8,314 nucleotides of DNA from Lentzea aerocolonigenes. Its GTDB lineage: Bacteria; Actinomycetota; Actinomycetes; Mycobacteriales; Pseudonocardiaceae. The translations under genes and the position numbers were made by a program. The notes beneath the pieces are model-generated. The model was not told the origin of the DNA. It was given only the letters and a program-made list of their open reading frames with translations, and searched no databases. The stretch covers positions 1 to 8,314 of the forward strand of contig NZ_JYJG01000571.1 of the NCBI RefSeq assembly GCF_000955955.1, read 5' to 3'. Below, in pieces: positions 1 through 7,431 of the stretch (the first letter of the stretch is position 1; each line of letters begins with the position of its first letter).

Positions 1-28
1 TCACCCGCCAACGTCCTGGGTCACGCCA

Positions 29-2638
29 CTAGTCCACATCGAGTGCCTCCGCCAGTTGCAGGCGGCCGGACACGCCCAGCTTCCGGTAGGTCCCGGACAA
101 AAGACCCTCCACGGCGTCCGCGGGCATCAGCAACGTCGAGGCGATCTCCTCATTGGACCGTCCACGTGCGGCCAGAGCTGCCACCTGGTGCTCGGTCGGG
201 GTGAGCGCGGTCGGGCCGGTCTGGCGCATCCGCCGGGGCCCGGAGCCCGTCGCGACCAGTTCGGAGTACGCCCGCGCGGCCATCGCGGACGAACCGCACT
301 TCTGGGCCAGGTCCAAGGCGTCGCGGAGACATGCGCGCGCACCGGACGTGTCGCCCTGACGGCGTGACACCACACCGAGGTCGACCAACGCGCGCGCGAG
401 TTCCAGACGAGCGGGGGAGCCGCGCAGCACCCGCACGGCCTCTTCGAGCAACGTCCGGCCGAGCGCGCCTGCGGTTACCCGGCCTTCCGCGCGCAACGCC
501 ATGCCCAACGCGCGCGGTGCGCCCCACGCGCGTGCGAGTTCGACTTCTTCGTGGGCGAAGTTGCGCGCGCGTTCGCCGTCGCCCATCGCCGCGCAGGCCA
601 GAGCGGCGCCGGAACGCCAGGCCAGGGCAGCGGGATTGCGGTACGGCCAGGCTTCGCAGTGGCGTCCAGCGGCCAGGAACGCCTCCAACGCCTCGTGATC
701 GTCGCCGCGCGCGGTGAGCATGCGTCCGCGAATGGTCAGCAGACCGCCGAACGACCACACACGCCGAGCTTCGTCCGTCGAGGCTTCGGAGATCAAGGCG
801 GCGGCTTCGTCCAGGCGGCTCTCTTCGAGCAGGATGTCGGCGAGCAGCGCGGCGTGCCACGTGGAGACCGCGAGCCAACGCCGGTCCTGGCGCAGGTGAT
901 CACCGGCCAGGGTCAGGTCGGCGCGCGCGGAGGCGAGATCTCCCTTGCGGCGCTGGATGTTCGCCCGCATCACGTACGTCAGCGCGTGCAACGCCGGTGC
1001 TCGGGTGCGGTCCACGTCGTCGAGCACGGTCAGCGCGGAGTCCAGGGCATCAGCGAGGTTCAGGATCATCGCGGACGTCAGTGCGGACATCGTCGTCGAC
1101 GTGGAGATCAGTGGCACGGCCTCGGCAGCGCTGATGTCCCCGACCATCACGTGATGCAGCACCCCGGCGGGAGTGTCCAGCGAAACCGACGCGGGAACGG
1201 CTTCCTGCCATGCCAGTCCGTGCACCGCGAGATGCGCCTGCCCCCAAGGAGAACTGTCCGCGAGCACCGCGGTCAGCTCGGTGGGCTTTCCCTCGGCGTG
1301 CAGGGCGTAGGACAACGCCACCGCGGACTCGACATCGTCCACATCGGACTGAAATGCCTCGCGCAACCGTGCCGTGGCGCCGGGAAGGTTGCCGACCAGC
1401 TCGGCCACACCCAGCAAGCGCAACGCACGCGCCGGATTCGCCACCGGTTCGCGCAACGCCCGCCACAACAACCGCGCGGCAGCTGAGGTGTCGCCTCGGT
1501 TCACGGCCTCCTGCGCAGCCCGGTCCAGCACCTCGCCCGCCCACGGCTCCAGCCCCGGCGACGTCTCCAGCAGGTGCTCGGCCACCACGCGGTCGGAAGC
1601 GCCGTGCGTGCGCAACGCGCGCGCGGCCCGGAGATGCAAGGCAGCCCGCGCGGGTGCGGGCATGTCGTCGAGAACCGCCGGCCCGGCCACGCCGAGCAGC
1701 TCGACCGTGCGCACGGCCTCGGCCAGCTCGACCGGGCTCAACTGGGACAGTTCGGCCAGCACGCCGGGATGCGGCGACGGCCCCAGCGCGGCCAACGCAT
1801 GCGCCGCGGCCACGACAGCGGCCGGGCGACGGCGCAACCGGGCCGCCACGACCTCGCCGGAAACCTCCGCACCCCGTTGCGCCACTCGCCACGCGGCCTC
1901 TGCGGTCGGCGGCACCCCGTCCTCCGCCAGCGCCTGCACGAGCCGCGTCACGGTCAGCGGGTTGCCGCCGGTCGCGTCCAGGCAGGCAGCGACGAACTCG
2001 GGCGCGGGTGCCGGAGAGATCAACGCGGCGATGTCGTCCAAAGCCAGGTTGTCCAACGTGATGCGGCGGCACGCGGCGAGGATCTCGCCATAAGAAGGAT
2101 CGTCACACCGCTCGCCGACACCCACGGCAAGCACGAGAGAGATGGGCAGCCGTTGGATGCGCAGAGCCAGGTAGGCGAGCCAGCGCAGTGACGCGGCATC
2201 AGCCCAATGCGCGTCGTCCACCACCACGAGCAAGCCGGCAGTGCCAGCCAGGGTCGCCGCAAGCCGGTACACACCGTGCAGCACACCGAAATCGGCCGAA
2301 ACAGCGGTCAGCTGCAACGCCCCGAGAGCCTCGACCGGCACGAGTCCGGGGTCGACCAGGTCGAAGAGCTGGGCCACGATCCCGAACGGCAGCTCGCTTT
2401 CCAACGCACTTCCGCGTGCCCGCACGACGTGGCGGCCCGACGTTTCCCAGCGCGCGGCGAGATCGTCGAGCGCCGCGGTCTTGCCCGTACCCGGCGCGCC
2501 TTCCACGACGGTGGTCGTGCCGGGCGTCACCTGGTCGCTGATTCCGGCACACCACGCTTTCAGCCGGTTTTCCAAGATCTCTCCACAATCCGCGGGTGAA
2601 TGGATCAGCGGAATTGATGCTAGGAGAAACAGCTCCAC
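29..2638 (-). CDS. LAL-family LuxR-type ATPase transcriptional regulator (869 aa)
   Basis: Predicted large ATP-binding LuxR (LAL) activator; family members bind promoter DNA through a C-terminal LuxR helix-turn-helix, gated by an N-terminal nucleotide-binding domain, and often control secondary-metabolite or catabolic genes. Visible: Walker A GAPGTGKT (residues 47-54), Walker B VVVDDAHWAD (138-147), a long alanine/leucine-rich helical TPR-like middle (about 380-790), and an HTH (812-869) beginning LTPTEHQVAAL and ending in RKLGVSGR. Length is usual for LALs. The HTH is atypical: where relatives have SPxTVxxHL it reads MPADAVEGLL. The start is uncertain. The GTG at 2638 lacks a clear Shine-Dalgarno; a TTG at 2575 (848 aa) has GGAG five bases upstream, but the GTG keeps the helix preceding Walker A. 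The gene diverges from the second LAL at 2870. The target genes are not visible. Family assignment is firm; the signal is unknown. Confidence 0.93.
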   Translation of the reverse strand: MELFLLASIPLIHSPADCGEILENRLKAWCAGISDQVTPGTTTVVEGAPGTGKTAALDDLAARWETSGRHVVRARGSALESELPFGIVAQLFDLVDPGLVPVEALGALQLTAVSADFGVLHGVYRLAATLAGTAGLLVVVDDAHWADAASLRWLAYLALRIQRLPISLVLAVGVGERCDDPSYGEILAACRRITLDNLALDDIAALISPAPAPEFVAACLDATGGNPLTVTRLVQALAEDGVPPTAEAAWRVAQRGAEVSGEVVAARLRRRPAAVVAAAHALAALGPSPHPGVLAELSQLSPVELAEAVRTVELLGVAGPAVLDDMPAPARAALHLRAARALRTHGASDRVVAEHLLETSPGLEPWAGEVLDRAAQEAVNRGDTSAAARLLWRALREPVANPARALRLLGVAELVGNLPGATARLREAFQSDVDDVESAVALSYALHAEGKPTELTAVLADSSPWGQAHLAVHGLAWQEAVPASVSLDTPAGVLHHVMVGDISAAEAVPLISTSTTMSALTSAMILNLADALDSALTVLDDVDRTRAPALHALTYVMRANIQRRKGDLASARADLTLAGDHLRQDRRWLAVSTWHAALLADILLEESRLDEAAALISEASTDEARRVWSFGGLLTIRGRMLTARGDDHEALEAFLAAGRHCEAWPYRNPAALAWRSGAALACAAMGDGERARNFAHEEVELARAWGAPRALGMALRAEGRVTAGALGRTLLEEAVRVLRGSPARLELARALVDLGVVSRRQGDTSGARACLRDALDLAQKCGSSAMAARAYSELVATGSGPRRMRQTGPTALTPTEHQVAALAARGRSNEEIASTLLMPADAVEGLLSGTYRKLGVSGRLQLAEALDVD

Positions 2639-2680
2639 TTGCCCAGGTAAAGGTTCTTGCGCTATGGGCGTCTCAACAGG

Positions 2681-2724
2681 GTTGCTGCCCGTATGATCCG
2701 CCGGGCAACTACTCGAATGGGTAG
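2681..2724. promoter_or_regulatory. Candidate operator: two adjoining dyads between the LAL genes
   Basis: GTTGC (2681-2685) is mirrored by GCAAC (2705-2709) around the TATGAT hexamer. Directly next to it, CTACTC (2709-2714) and GGGTAG (2719-2724) form a six-position dyad around GAAT with one imperfect pair (a G-U pair if transcribed). Position in a divergent regulator-regulator gap suits an operator, but short dyads arise by chance and no protein can be assigned. Confidence 0.3.
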
Positions 2725-2856
2725 CGGCAGCCGGCAGGCGACCTCACCTGGTCATCCGGACGGCCTAGGGGTGCTGCCTCAGGGCTGGTCGGCACGAGGG
2801 TCGTTGTGGTAAAGCAGCGCTTGTTCACAGTGCTAGTTCTCTGCCGCCGCGGAGCG

Positions 2857-2862
2857 AAAGGA
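2857..2862 (+). promoter_or_regulatory. Ribosome-binding site AAAGGA deciding the GTG start at 2870
   Basis: AAAGGA ends seven bases before GTG 2870, a normal distance. The nearer ATG at 2866 is in another frame, only three bases from this box, and runs into TGA (2905-2907) after 13 codons, so it is not the start of the regulator. Confidence 0.65.
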
Positions 2863-2869
2863 AAAATGG

Positions 2870-5494
2870 GTGTCGGGGAATCGGGACGGGGTGTTCCGCG
2901 GCCGTGAGGGAGAACGCGAGCTCCTGAACGGTGTGCTGGACGCGGGGACCGGAGTCGTGTTGGTCGACGGCGCGGCGGGAACCGGCAAGACCCGGTTGCT
3001 GGCCGAAGTCGCCGCACTCGCCGCACATCGCGGTTTCGAAGTCGCCACGGCTCAGGACGAACTGGATCAGCCGTTCTTGCTGGCCCGCTTGGCTGAACGG
3101 CGACCGCAGAGTCCGACGCTCGTGGTGCTCGACGATCTCCACCTGGCCGAGCCGGGCACCCTGGCCGCGTTGCGCGCATTACTACCCGCCTCCACCCACG
3201 AAAAGGTGGTCTGGCTGCTCGCCCGACGTTGCGGGGAGGGCGCGGACCGTCTGTTCGCCGCTGCTGCCGTGCGGGGTGCCGTGCGGGTCGAGCTTCGTCC
3301 GCTGGCGGACAACGCGATCACCGAGCTGGTCGCCGATCTCGCCGGCGGAATTCCTGATCAGGATCTTCGCGCGCTGGCGTCGACCGCGCAGGGAAATCCC
3401 GCGGCGTTGAACAGTCTTTTCAAGGCGCTCAGCGAAGACGGTCAGGTCGAGATTCGCGGTGAGCACGCGTCGTTGCGCGGTGATCGCTCGCCGCGGCAGA
3501 CCGAGTCGTTGCTCCGCGAGCGCGTGAGTTCGTTGAGCGGCAAAGCACGACACCTGCTGCAGGTCGCGTCGGTGCTCGGGCCGCGGTTCGAACCCGGTGA
3601 CGTCGCGGAGATGCTGGCGTCGAGCACCGCGATCCTGTTGCCGGCGCTGGACGAGGTCATCAGCGCGGGCGTCGTGACGTCACTGGAGGACCGGCTGGCG
3701 TTCCGGCACGAGCTGCTCTGGCGGCTGGTCGCCGACTCCGTGCCCCCACCCGTGCGACGCGCGCTGCACCGCGAGGCCGGCGAAATGCTGCTGGGGCGTG
3801 GAGATTCCGCCGTCACAGCCGCTCAGCACCTGCTGCACGGCGCCCAGCGCGGTGACGTGCGGTCGATCGACGGACTCGTCGCGGCAGCGATTGCCGTGCT
3901 GTGGAACGCTCCTGACGCCGCCGCCGAACTCGCGGTGCGCGCGTTGGAGCTCACCGACCAGGCCTCGGCCTCGCTGGTGCACCGGACGGTCATCGCGGTC
4001 CGCGCGTTGATAGCGGCGGGAAAACTCACGGCGGCGCAAGCGCTCGCGCAGGACGCCTTGTCCCGTCAGGTCTCCCCGGAACCGGCGGCGAAACTGCGGC
4101 ACTGCGTGGCGACGACGACGTTGCTGGGCGCGCAGCACGCCGAGTCGGTGGAGATCACCGAGGTGCTGCTGGAAGAACCCGACCTGCTGCCGGAACTCGT
4201 GCCGTGGGTGGAGATCACCCGGATGATGGCGTTGCTCGGCCACGATCGGCGCCGCGCGGAGGAACTGGCAGAGGCGGTCGTCCGCACGCACACCGGTTCA
4301 CCGGACGACGTGCTGGCGACAGCGCTGGCGGTGCTGGCGGCGATCGCACGCGACACCGGACAGCCCGGCGCGGCACTGGAACTGGCCCGTGAGGCGGCGC
4401 AATCCGTTACCTCGCACGACCTTTGCGCCTATCCGCAGCTGCTGCTGGCCACGATCCTGTCCGGACTGCGGGAGTTCTCGGACGCCGACAGCGTCGTGCG
4501 GCGGGCGCGCAGCGGACCGTCGGCAGTGGTCACCAAGGAGCTCATGGTCGCGGTCGTGCAGGCACGGATCCTGTTGCAGGCCGGGCGAATCGAGGAAGCG
4601 GCCGTCGAGGCGCGCAGCGCGTTGTCGGTGGCGGAGGAGACCGGCCACAGCGCGCTGGTCGCGCCCGCGCTGGCCGTGCTGGCGATGGTCGCGATCCACA
4701 CCGGCGATCTCCCGGCGGCGATCGAGCACGTCGAGCGCTACCGGGGCCGGGTGCCGGTCGACGGGATCATCTTCTCGCGCGCCTACTACCAGTGGGCCGA
4801 CGTCCTCGTCGCCTACGTGGGCCACGGCCTGGACAAGGCCTTGGGGCTGCTGACGGACGAATATCCGGGGCTGGTGACGTCAGGGCTGTTCGCCGAGGAA
4901 CCTCGTGCGGCCGGGTGGTTCGTGCGACGGGCGTTGGAAGCGAAGGACGAGCGGCTGGCCAAGGCCGTGGTCGACCGGGTGGAACGGCTGTCCGAGGAGA
5001 ATCCGGGATTCCGCGGGGTGGCGGCGGCCGCGCTGCACGCACGAGGCCTGCTCGACAGCGACGCCTCGTTGCTGGAACTGGCTTCGCAGCAGCACCGCGA
5101 CCTGTGGGCAAGGGCGAACGCGGCGGAGGACCTCGGCGTGCTGCTCACCGCGTCCACCGACCGTTCGGCATCGGTGAAAGCACTGGAGAACGCGCTCGGC
5201 CTCTACCGCGAGATCGGCGCGTCCCGGGACAGTGCGCGGGTGCTGGGGCGGCTGCGCAAGCTCGGCAGGCGCAGACGAGCCGCTCCGGTGCGGCCTGCGT
5301 CCGGATGGTCCAGTTTGGACGACACCGAACGGGCGATCGCGAACCTGGTGGCCAAGGGGCAGACGAACCGGCAGATCTCCACGCAGCTGTTCATGTCGCC
5401 GCACACGGTGAACTTCCACCTGCGCAAGATCTTCCGGAAACTCGGGATCAGCTCTCGCGTCGAGCTGGTGATGCGCTCCCGGGACGACCAGTGA
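2870..5494 (+). CDS. LAL-family LuxR-type ATPase transcriptional regulator (874 aa), compact ATPase domain
   Basis: A second LAL-type regulator, not a recent copy of the first: the two share architecture but little wording. Walker A is GAAGTGKT (residues 34-41), Walker B LVVLDDLHLA (84-93), followed by a long helical repeat-like middle, and a canonical LuxR HTH at 816-874 with GQTNRQIS, SPHTVNFHL and RKLGISSR. Walker A lysine (K40) to Walker B aspartate (D88) spans only 48 residues against 88 in the neighbouring LAL, so the segment normally lying between them is about 40 residues shorter. The start is GTG, set by AAAGGA upstream; a second GTG at 2891 would also retain both Walker motifs. The last 47 bases overlap the 3' end of the LapA-type gene on the other strand. 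As an intact HTH protein it is probably a DNA-binding activator; its targets and trigger cannot be read from this window. Confidence 0.94.
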   Translation: MSGNRDGVFRGREGERELLNGVLDAGTGVVLVDGAAGTGKTRLLAEVAALAAHRGFEVATAQDELDQPFLLARLAERRPQSPTLVVLDDLHLAEPGTLAALRALLPASTHEKVVWLLARRCGEGADRLFAAAAVRGAVRVELRPLADNAITELVADLAGGIPDQDLRALASTAQGNPAALNSLFKALSEDGQVEIRGEHASLRGDRSPRQTESLLRERVSSLSGKARHLLQVASVLGPRFEPGDVAEMLASSTAILLPALDEVISAGVVTSLEDRLAFRHELLWRLVADSVPPPVRRALHREAGEMLLGRGDSAVTAAQHLLHGAQRGDVRSIDGLVAAAIAVLWNAPDAAAELAVRALELTDQASASLVHRTVIAVRALIAAGKLTAAQALAQDALSRQVSPEPAAKLRHCVATTTLLGAQHAESVEITEVLLEEPDLLPELVPWVEITRMMALLGHDRRRAEELAEAVVRTHTGSPDDVLATALAVLAAIARDTGQPGAALELAREAAQSVTSHDLCAYPQLLLATILSGLREFSDADSVVRRARSGPSAVVTKELMVAVVQARILLQAGRIEEAAVEARSALSVAEETGHSALVAPALAVLAMVAIHTGDLPAAIEHVERYRGRVPVDGIIFSRAYYQWADVLVAYVGHGLDKALGLLTDEYPGLVTSGLFAEEPRAAGWFVRRALEAKDERLAKAVVDRVERLSEENPGFRGVAAAALHARGLLDSDASLLELASQQHRDLWARANAAEDLGVLLTASTDRSASVKALENALGLYREIGASRDSARVLGRLRKLGRRRRAAPVRPASGWSSLDDTERAIANLVAKGQTNRQISTQLFMSPHTVNFHLRKIFRKLGISSRVELVMRSRDDQ

Positions 5495-5843
5495 GCCGTT
5501 TCGCCTGACGCCGCAGCTGCAGGATGCGGGCCGCGCCCACGACCGCGACCAGGACCGCGCCACCGATCGCCGCGAACAGCAGCGCGACGCCGAGCGGAAG
5601 GCTGGCCTCGCCCCACAGGAAGTAGATGGTCGCGTTGCCGCCGTTCTGCAGGATGAAGACCAGCAGGAAGATCAGCACGACGATCGCGATCAGGATGGCG
5701 ATCCACGTGCCGCTGATCCGGGTGGGCCGCAGCTTCTTCGGTGCGGCCGCCGGAGGCGTGGTTGCCGGGGGCGTGCTCGGCCGGGCGGTCGGGATCGGCT
5801 CGGTGACCGGCGTCTTCGGGGTCTCGTCGCTGGGAGTCGCCAC
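5448..5843 (-). CDS. LapA-domain (DUF1049-type) small membrane protein
   Basis: A 131-residue inner-membrane protein. Residues 1-43 are a Pro/Thr/Ala-rich, probably cytoplasmic and disordered tail; transmembrane helix 1 is about 46-66; the conserved LapA-like stretch FILQN, then a short loop and FLW, lies at 63-77; helix 2 is about 82-105; a basic tail with RRQAKR follows. LapA proteins in Gram-negative bacteria help assemble lipopolysaccharide, but actinobacteria lack LPS, so that role cannot be carried over and the function here is open. The GTG start has no clear Shine-Dalgarno but a GATAAT hexamer seven bases upstream, which suggests a leaderless mRNA. It lies 52 bp behind the DUF742 gene on the same strand and overlaps the LAL gene tail to tail by 47 bp. 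The low-complexity N-terminus means a later start is possible. Confidence 0.8.
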   Translation of the reverse strand: MATPSDETPKTPVTEPIPTARPSTPPATTPPAAAPKKLRPTRISGTWIAILIAIVVLIFLLVFILQNGGNATIYFLWGEASLPLGVALLFAAIGGAVLVAVVGAARILQLRRQAKRLTGRPGSASPARRES

Positions 5844-5850
5844 GACCAGA

Positions 5851-5856
5851 ATTATC
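5851..5856 (-). promoter_or_regulatory. Candidate -10 element for a leaderless LapA-type transcript
   Basis: On the minus strand GATAAT ends seven bases before the GTG start codon at 5843. That distance would put the transcription start on or next to the GTG. No good -35 is seen at 16-18 bp upstream, which is common for actinobacterial promoters. The start codon also lacks a Shine-Dalgarno, consistent with this reading. Confidence 0.4.
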
Positions 5857-5895
5857 GGCGACCCCGCGTGATCTCGCGCGCTGGCGAACGGGTGG

Positions 5896-6426
5896 CTACA
5901 GCCGGCGCAGGCCCGACAGAACCCGTTCGAGCAGTGCCATGTTCGGCTTGTCGCCCGGCTCGTGCACGGCGACCAGGTTCAACGTGATCAGGTCGCTCAG
6001 CAGCACCCGCGTGACGCCCAGCGGGATCTTCATGAGCGCGGAGATCTCGGCGACCGACCGCGGCTGCAGGCACAGTCGCATCATCGACGCCTGGTCGTTG
6101 TTCGCGCGGTACAGCCTGTCCTCGTCCGTCGACAGCAGCGTTTCCAGGCGGAGGTCGTGGCGGGCCGCGGTACGGCCGCCGGTGCGGGCATACGGACGAA
6201 CGAGAGCGCTGTCCCGCGCGGGGACGTGAGGTGGTTCGTCTTCCTGCATCGGCCACTCCGGTGGCGGTTCCGGCGGGCGTTGGCGCAACGGTTGCTGACG
6301 GGGCAGTTGTTGCGTCTCGGCACCGTTCACTTCGTGTGTTCGGTCGTCACGCAGTCGTCTACGGGTCGCCGGGGACCCGAAACGCGCCCCCGTGTAACCG
6401 ATTTCCGTCGCTTCCTCGTCGTGCAC
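5896..6426 (-). CDS. DUF742 family protein (CvnC-like), orphan
   Basis: DUF742 proteins are the third component (CvnC) of actinobacterial conservons, alongside a sensor-kinase-like CvnA, a Roadblock/LC7 CvnB and a small GTPase CvnD. This 176-residue protein has a long charged, Pro/Arg-rich tail (1-72), the hallmark VRPYARTGGRT (76-86), then LRLETLLST, and the conserved C-terminal block with SVAEISALMKIPLGVTRVLL (124-143) and LVAVHEP, which resembles a winged-helix fold. DUF742 proteins are usually nearer 110-130 residues, the excess here being the N-terminal tail. No Roadblock or GTPase gene flanks it; instead a MEDS-ATPase gene lies 39 bp upstream. The GTG start is the first possible one after an in-frame TAG and has no Shine-Dalgarno, but a TANNNT element precedes it. 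Biochemical function is unknown; a role in a signalling complex is inferred from the family. Confidence 0.88.
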   Translation of the reverse strand: MHDEEATEIGYTGARFGSPATRRRLRDDRTHEVNGAETQQLPRQQPLRQRPPEPPPEWPMQEDEPPHVPARDSALVRPYARTGGRTAARHDLRLETLLSTDEDRLYRANNDQASMMRLCLQPRSVAEISALMKIPLGVTRVLLSDLITLNLVAVHEPGDKPNMALLERVLSGLRRL

Positions 6427-6432
6427 GTGCTC

Positions 6433-6438
6433 AAGCTA
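6433..6438 (-). promoter_or_regulatory. Candidate -10 element for a leaderless DUF742 transcript
   Basis: On the minus strand TAGCTT (TANNNT pattern) ends six bases before the GTG at 6426, so a transcript could begin at the start codon itself. An overlapping TATAGC is shifted two bases upstream. The 39-bp gap to the preceding gene shows no Shine-Dalgarno and no hairpin. The gene may therefore have its own promoter as well as read-through from upstream. Confidence 0.35.
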
Positions 6439-6465
6439 TAACGAGATCGGCCAAATGTATGTCGA

Positions 6466-7389
6466 TCACGTTGCCTTTTTGTTCCCCAGATCGAATCTGA
6501 CCTGGATTGCAGTGCCGGACGACGTCGTTTGGGTGCGCACGAGGTCGGCCAAACGGTTGACCAGCAACAGACCGCGACCGCCTGGATCGTTTGCGTGAAC
6601 GGGGGTGCGTCCAGCCAGAACATCGGTGATGTGCCCGTTGTCGTTGACTTGGCAAACAATACTTTCACTTTCGGTCCACACCCGGACGGTGCTCTCGCCG
6701 CCGCCGTGCCGCACGCTGTTGGTCGCCAGCTCGGTGACCGCGAGGGCGAAGTCGTCCACCCGATCCGGGACGAGCCCGAACTTCACGGCCTGCTCACGCG
6801 CGAACGTCCGCACCGCCGCCATCGCTCCGGCGCCAACGGAAGTGCTGGCCGCATCGGCCGGTGTGGACAGTGGCAGCGAGTGCGCGGCGACGACCACCCG
6901 TGCGGGGTGGAAGTGGTCGCTTGGGCGGTGGCCGCTCGCGTCGATCACGATCGGGTGCGTCTTCTCGGCGTCGGCCAGCACGTCGTGGTTGAGCGAGGAC
7001 ATGTCGTACGGGCAGAGGATGCTGAGGTCACGGCCGCTGAAGGCGTAGTTGACCAACGCCTCGTGCAGCGCGCACGCGGGATACTCGACGTCGGTGCGGT
7101 GGTTCCACACCGGTTCGCTGATGATCCGCACGGCCCCGCGGTGGCGGTCGGCGAACGCGCGGAGCTCCGGGATGATCCGGCCGGGGTTGCGGCCGGTGTC
7201 CGTCATGTCGATGAAGGTCACGAGGTGCGCGAACCCGCTCAGCGCTTCCTTGAGCAGCGTCAGGTTCGTGCCGGGGACCGCGATGGCGACCGGCTCGGCG
7301 TTGGCCAGGCCTTCCACGACGAACGGGACTGTGCCGTCGATGTAGGACTCCTCGTCGGAGTAGAACAACGCCGGATGTGCGAACGTCAT
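6466..7389 (-). CDS. MEDS sensory domain fused to RsbW-like HATPase (putative anti-sigma/serine kinase)
   Basis: Two domains in 307 residues. Residues 1 to about 165 match a MEDS domain (named for methanogen and DcmR sensory proteins), with H5 and FYSDEESY, EGLANAEP, GR at 66-67, ISEPVW (90-95), CPYDM (126-130) and HP (145-146). Residues about 185-307 form a GHKL-type HATPase of the RsbW/anti-sigma class: N-box E220, N224 and H228; G1 box NDNG (249-252); G2 box GGRGL (270-274). No histidine phospho-acceptor domain is seen, so a serine kinase/anti-sigma role fits better than a two-component kinase. The ATG start has GAGAGG six bases upstream. No sigma factor or STAS antagonist is in the window, so its partner is unknown; the DUF742 gene 39 bp downstream is the obvious candidate. 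A cytoplasmic sensor is inferred, since no membrane segment is seen. It diverges from the MerR gene. Confidence 0.88.
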   Translation of the reverse strand: MTFAHPALFYSDEESYIDGTVPFVVEGLANAEPVAIAVPGTNLTLLKEALSGFAHLVTFIDMTDTGRNPGRIIPELRAFADRHRGAVRIISEPVWNHRTDVEYPACALHEALVNYAFSGRDLSILCPYDMSSLNHDVLADAEKTHPIVIDASGHRPSDHFHPARVVVAAHSLPLSTPADAASTSVGAGAMAAVRTFAREQAVKFGLVPDRVDDFALAVTELATNSVRHGGGESTVRVWTESESIVCQVNDNGHITDVLAGRTPVHANDPGGRGLLLVNRLADLVRTQTTSSGTAIQVRFDLGNKKAT

Positions 7390-7418
7390 GTGCCACCTCT
7401 CGTCAACGTCCCAGGATG

Positions 7419-7431
7419 CGCACCCGGTGCG
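7419..7431. promoter_or_regulatory. Perfect dyad CGCACC-C-GGTGCG, candidate operator of the MEDS-ATPase gene
   Basis: Six-base arms with no mismatch around a single central C (7425). On the minus strand the dyad sits between TTGAGC (7439-7434) and CATCCT (7418-7413), a weak -35/-10-like pair with a short 15-bp spacer, upstream of the ATG at 7389. The promoter match is poor, but the dyad is perfect and in a divergent promoter region. Confidence 0.4.

Larger units (their letters stand above)
2639..2869. other. Divergent intergenic region between two LAL genes
   Basis: These 231 bp separate the start codons of two head-to-head LAL genes and must hold both promoters unless transcription starts further out. 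I see no convincing -35/-10 pair with normal spacing. Present are a TATGAT hexamer (2692-2697, plus), two adjoining dyads around 2681-2724, and an inverted pair of CCAGGT-containing boxes: CCAGGTAAAGG at 2643-2653 on the plus strand and CCAGGTGAGGT at 2751-2741 on the minus strand. The right end carries the ribosome-binding site of the plus-strand LAL. No small gene is supported here. Confidence 0.6.

Noticed and set aside
1..28. Possible end of another minus-strand gene at the left edge
   Set aside because: The 28 bases after the LAL stop hold only a few codons in any frame and no hairpin; nothing can be supported.
551..1486. Long plus-strand reading frame (311 codons) opposite the first LAL gene
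   Set aside because: It is antisense to a firmly identified LAL gene, has low-complexity Gln/Arg/Gly-rich content and no recognisable domain: a GC-rich shadow frame.
2573..2584. TTG at 2575 with GGAG as the true start of the first LAL gene
   Set aside because: Possible, but it would cut the helix that precedes the ATPase core; the GTG at 2638 is preferred without being proven.
2692..2697. TATGAT as a plus-strand -10 box
   Set aside because: No -35-like hexamer stands 16-19 bp upstream, and it is about 170 bp from the gene; kept only as part of the intergenic description.
4423..5508. Reading frame of 361 codons within the second LAL gene
   Set aside because: Arg/Gly/Ala-rich composition with no domain, fully inside a gene with Walker and HTH motifs in another frame; a shadow.
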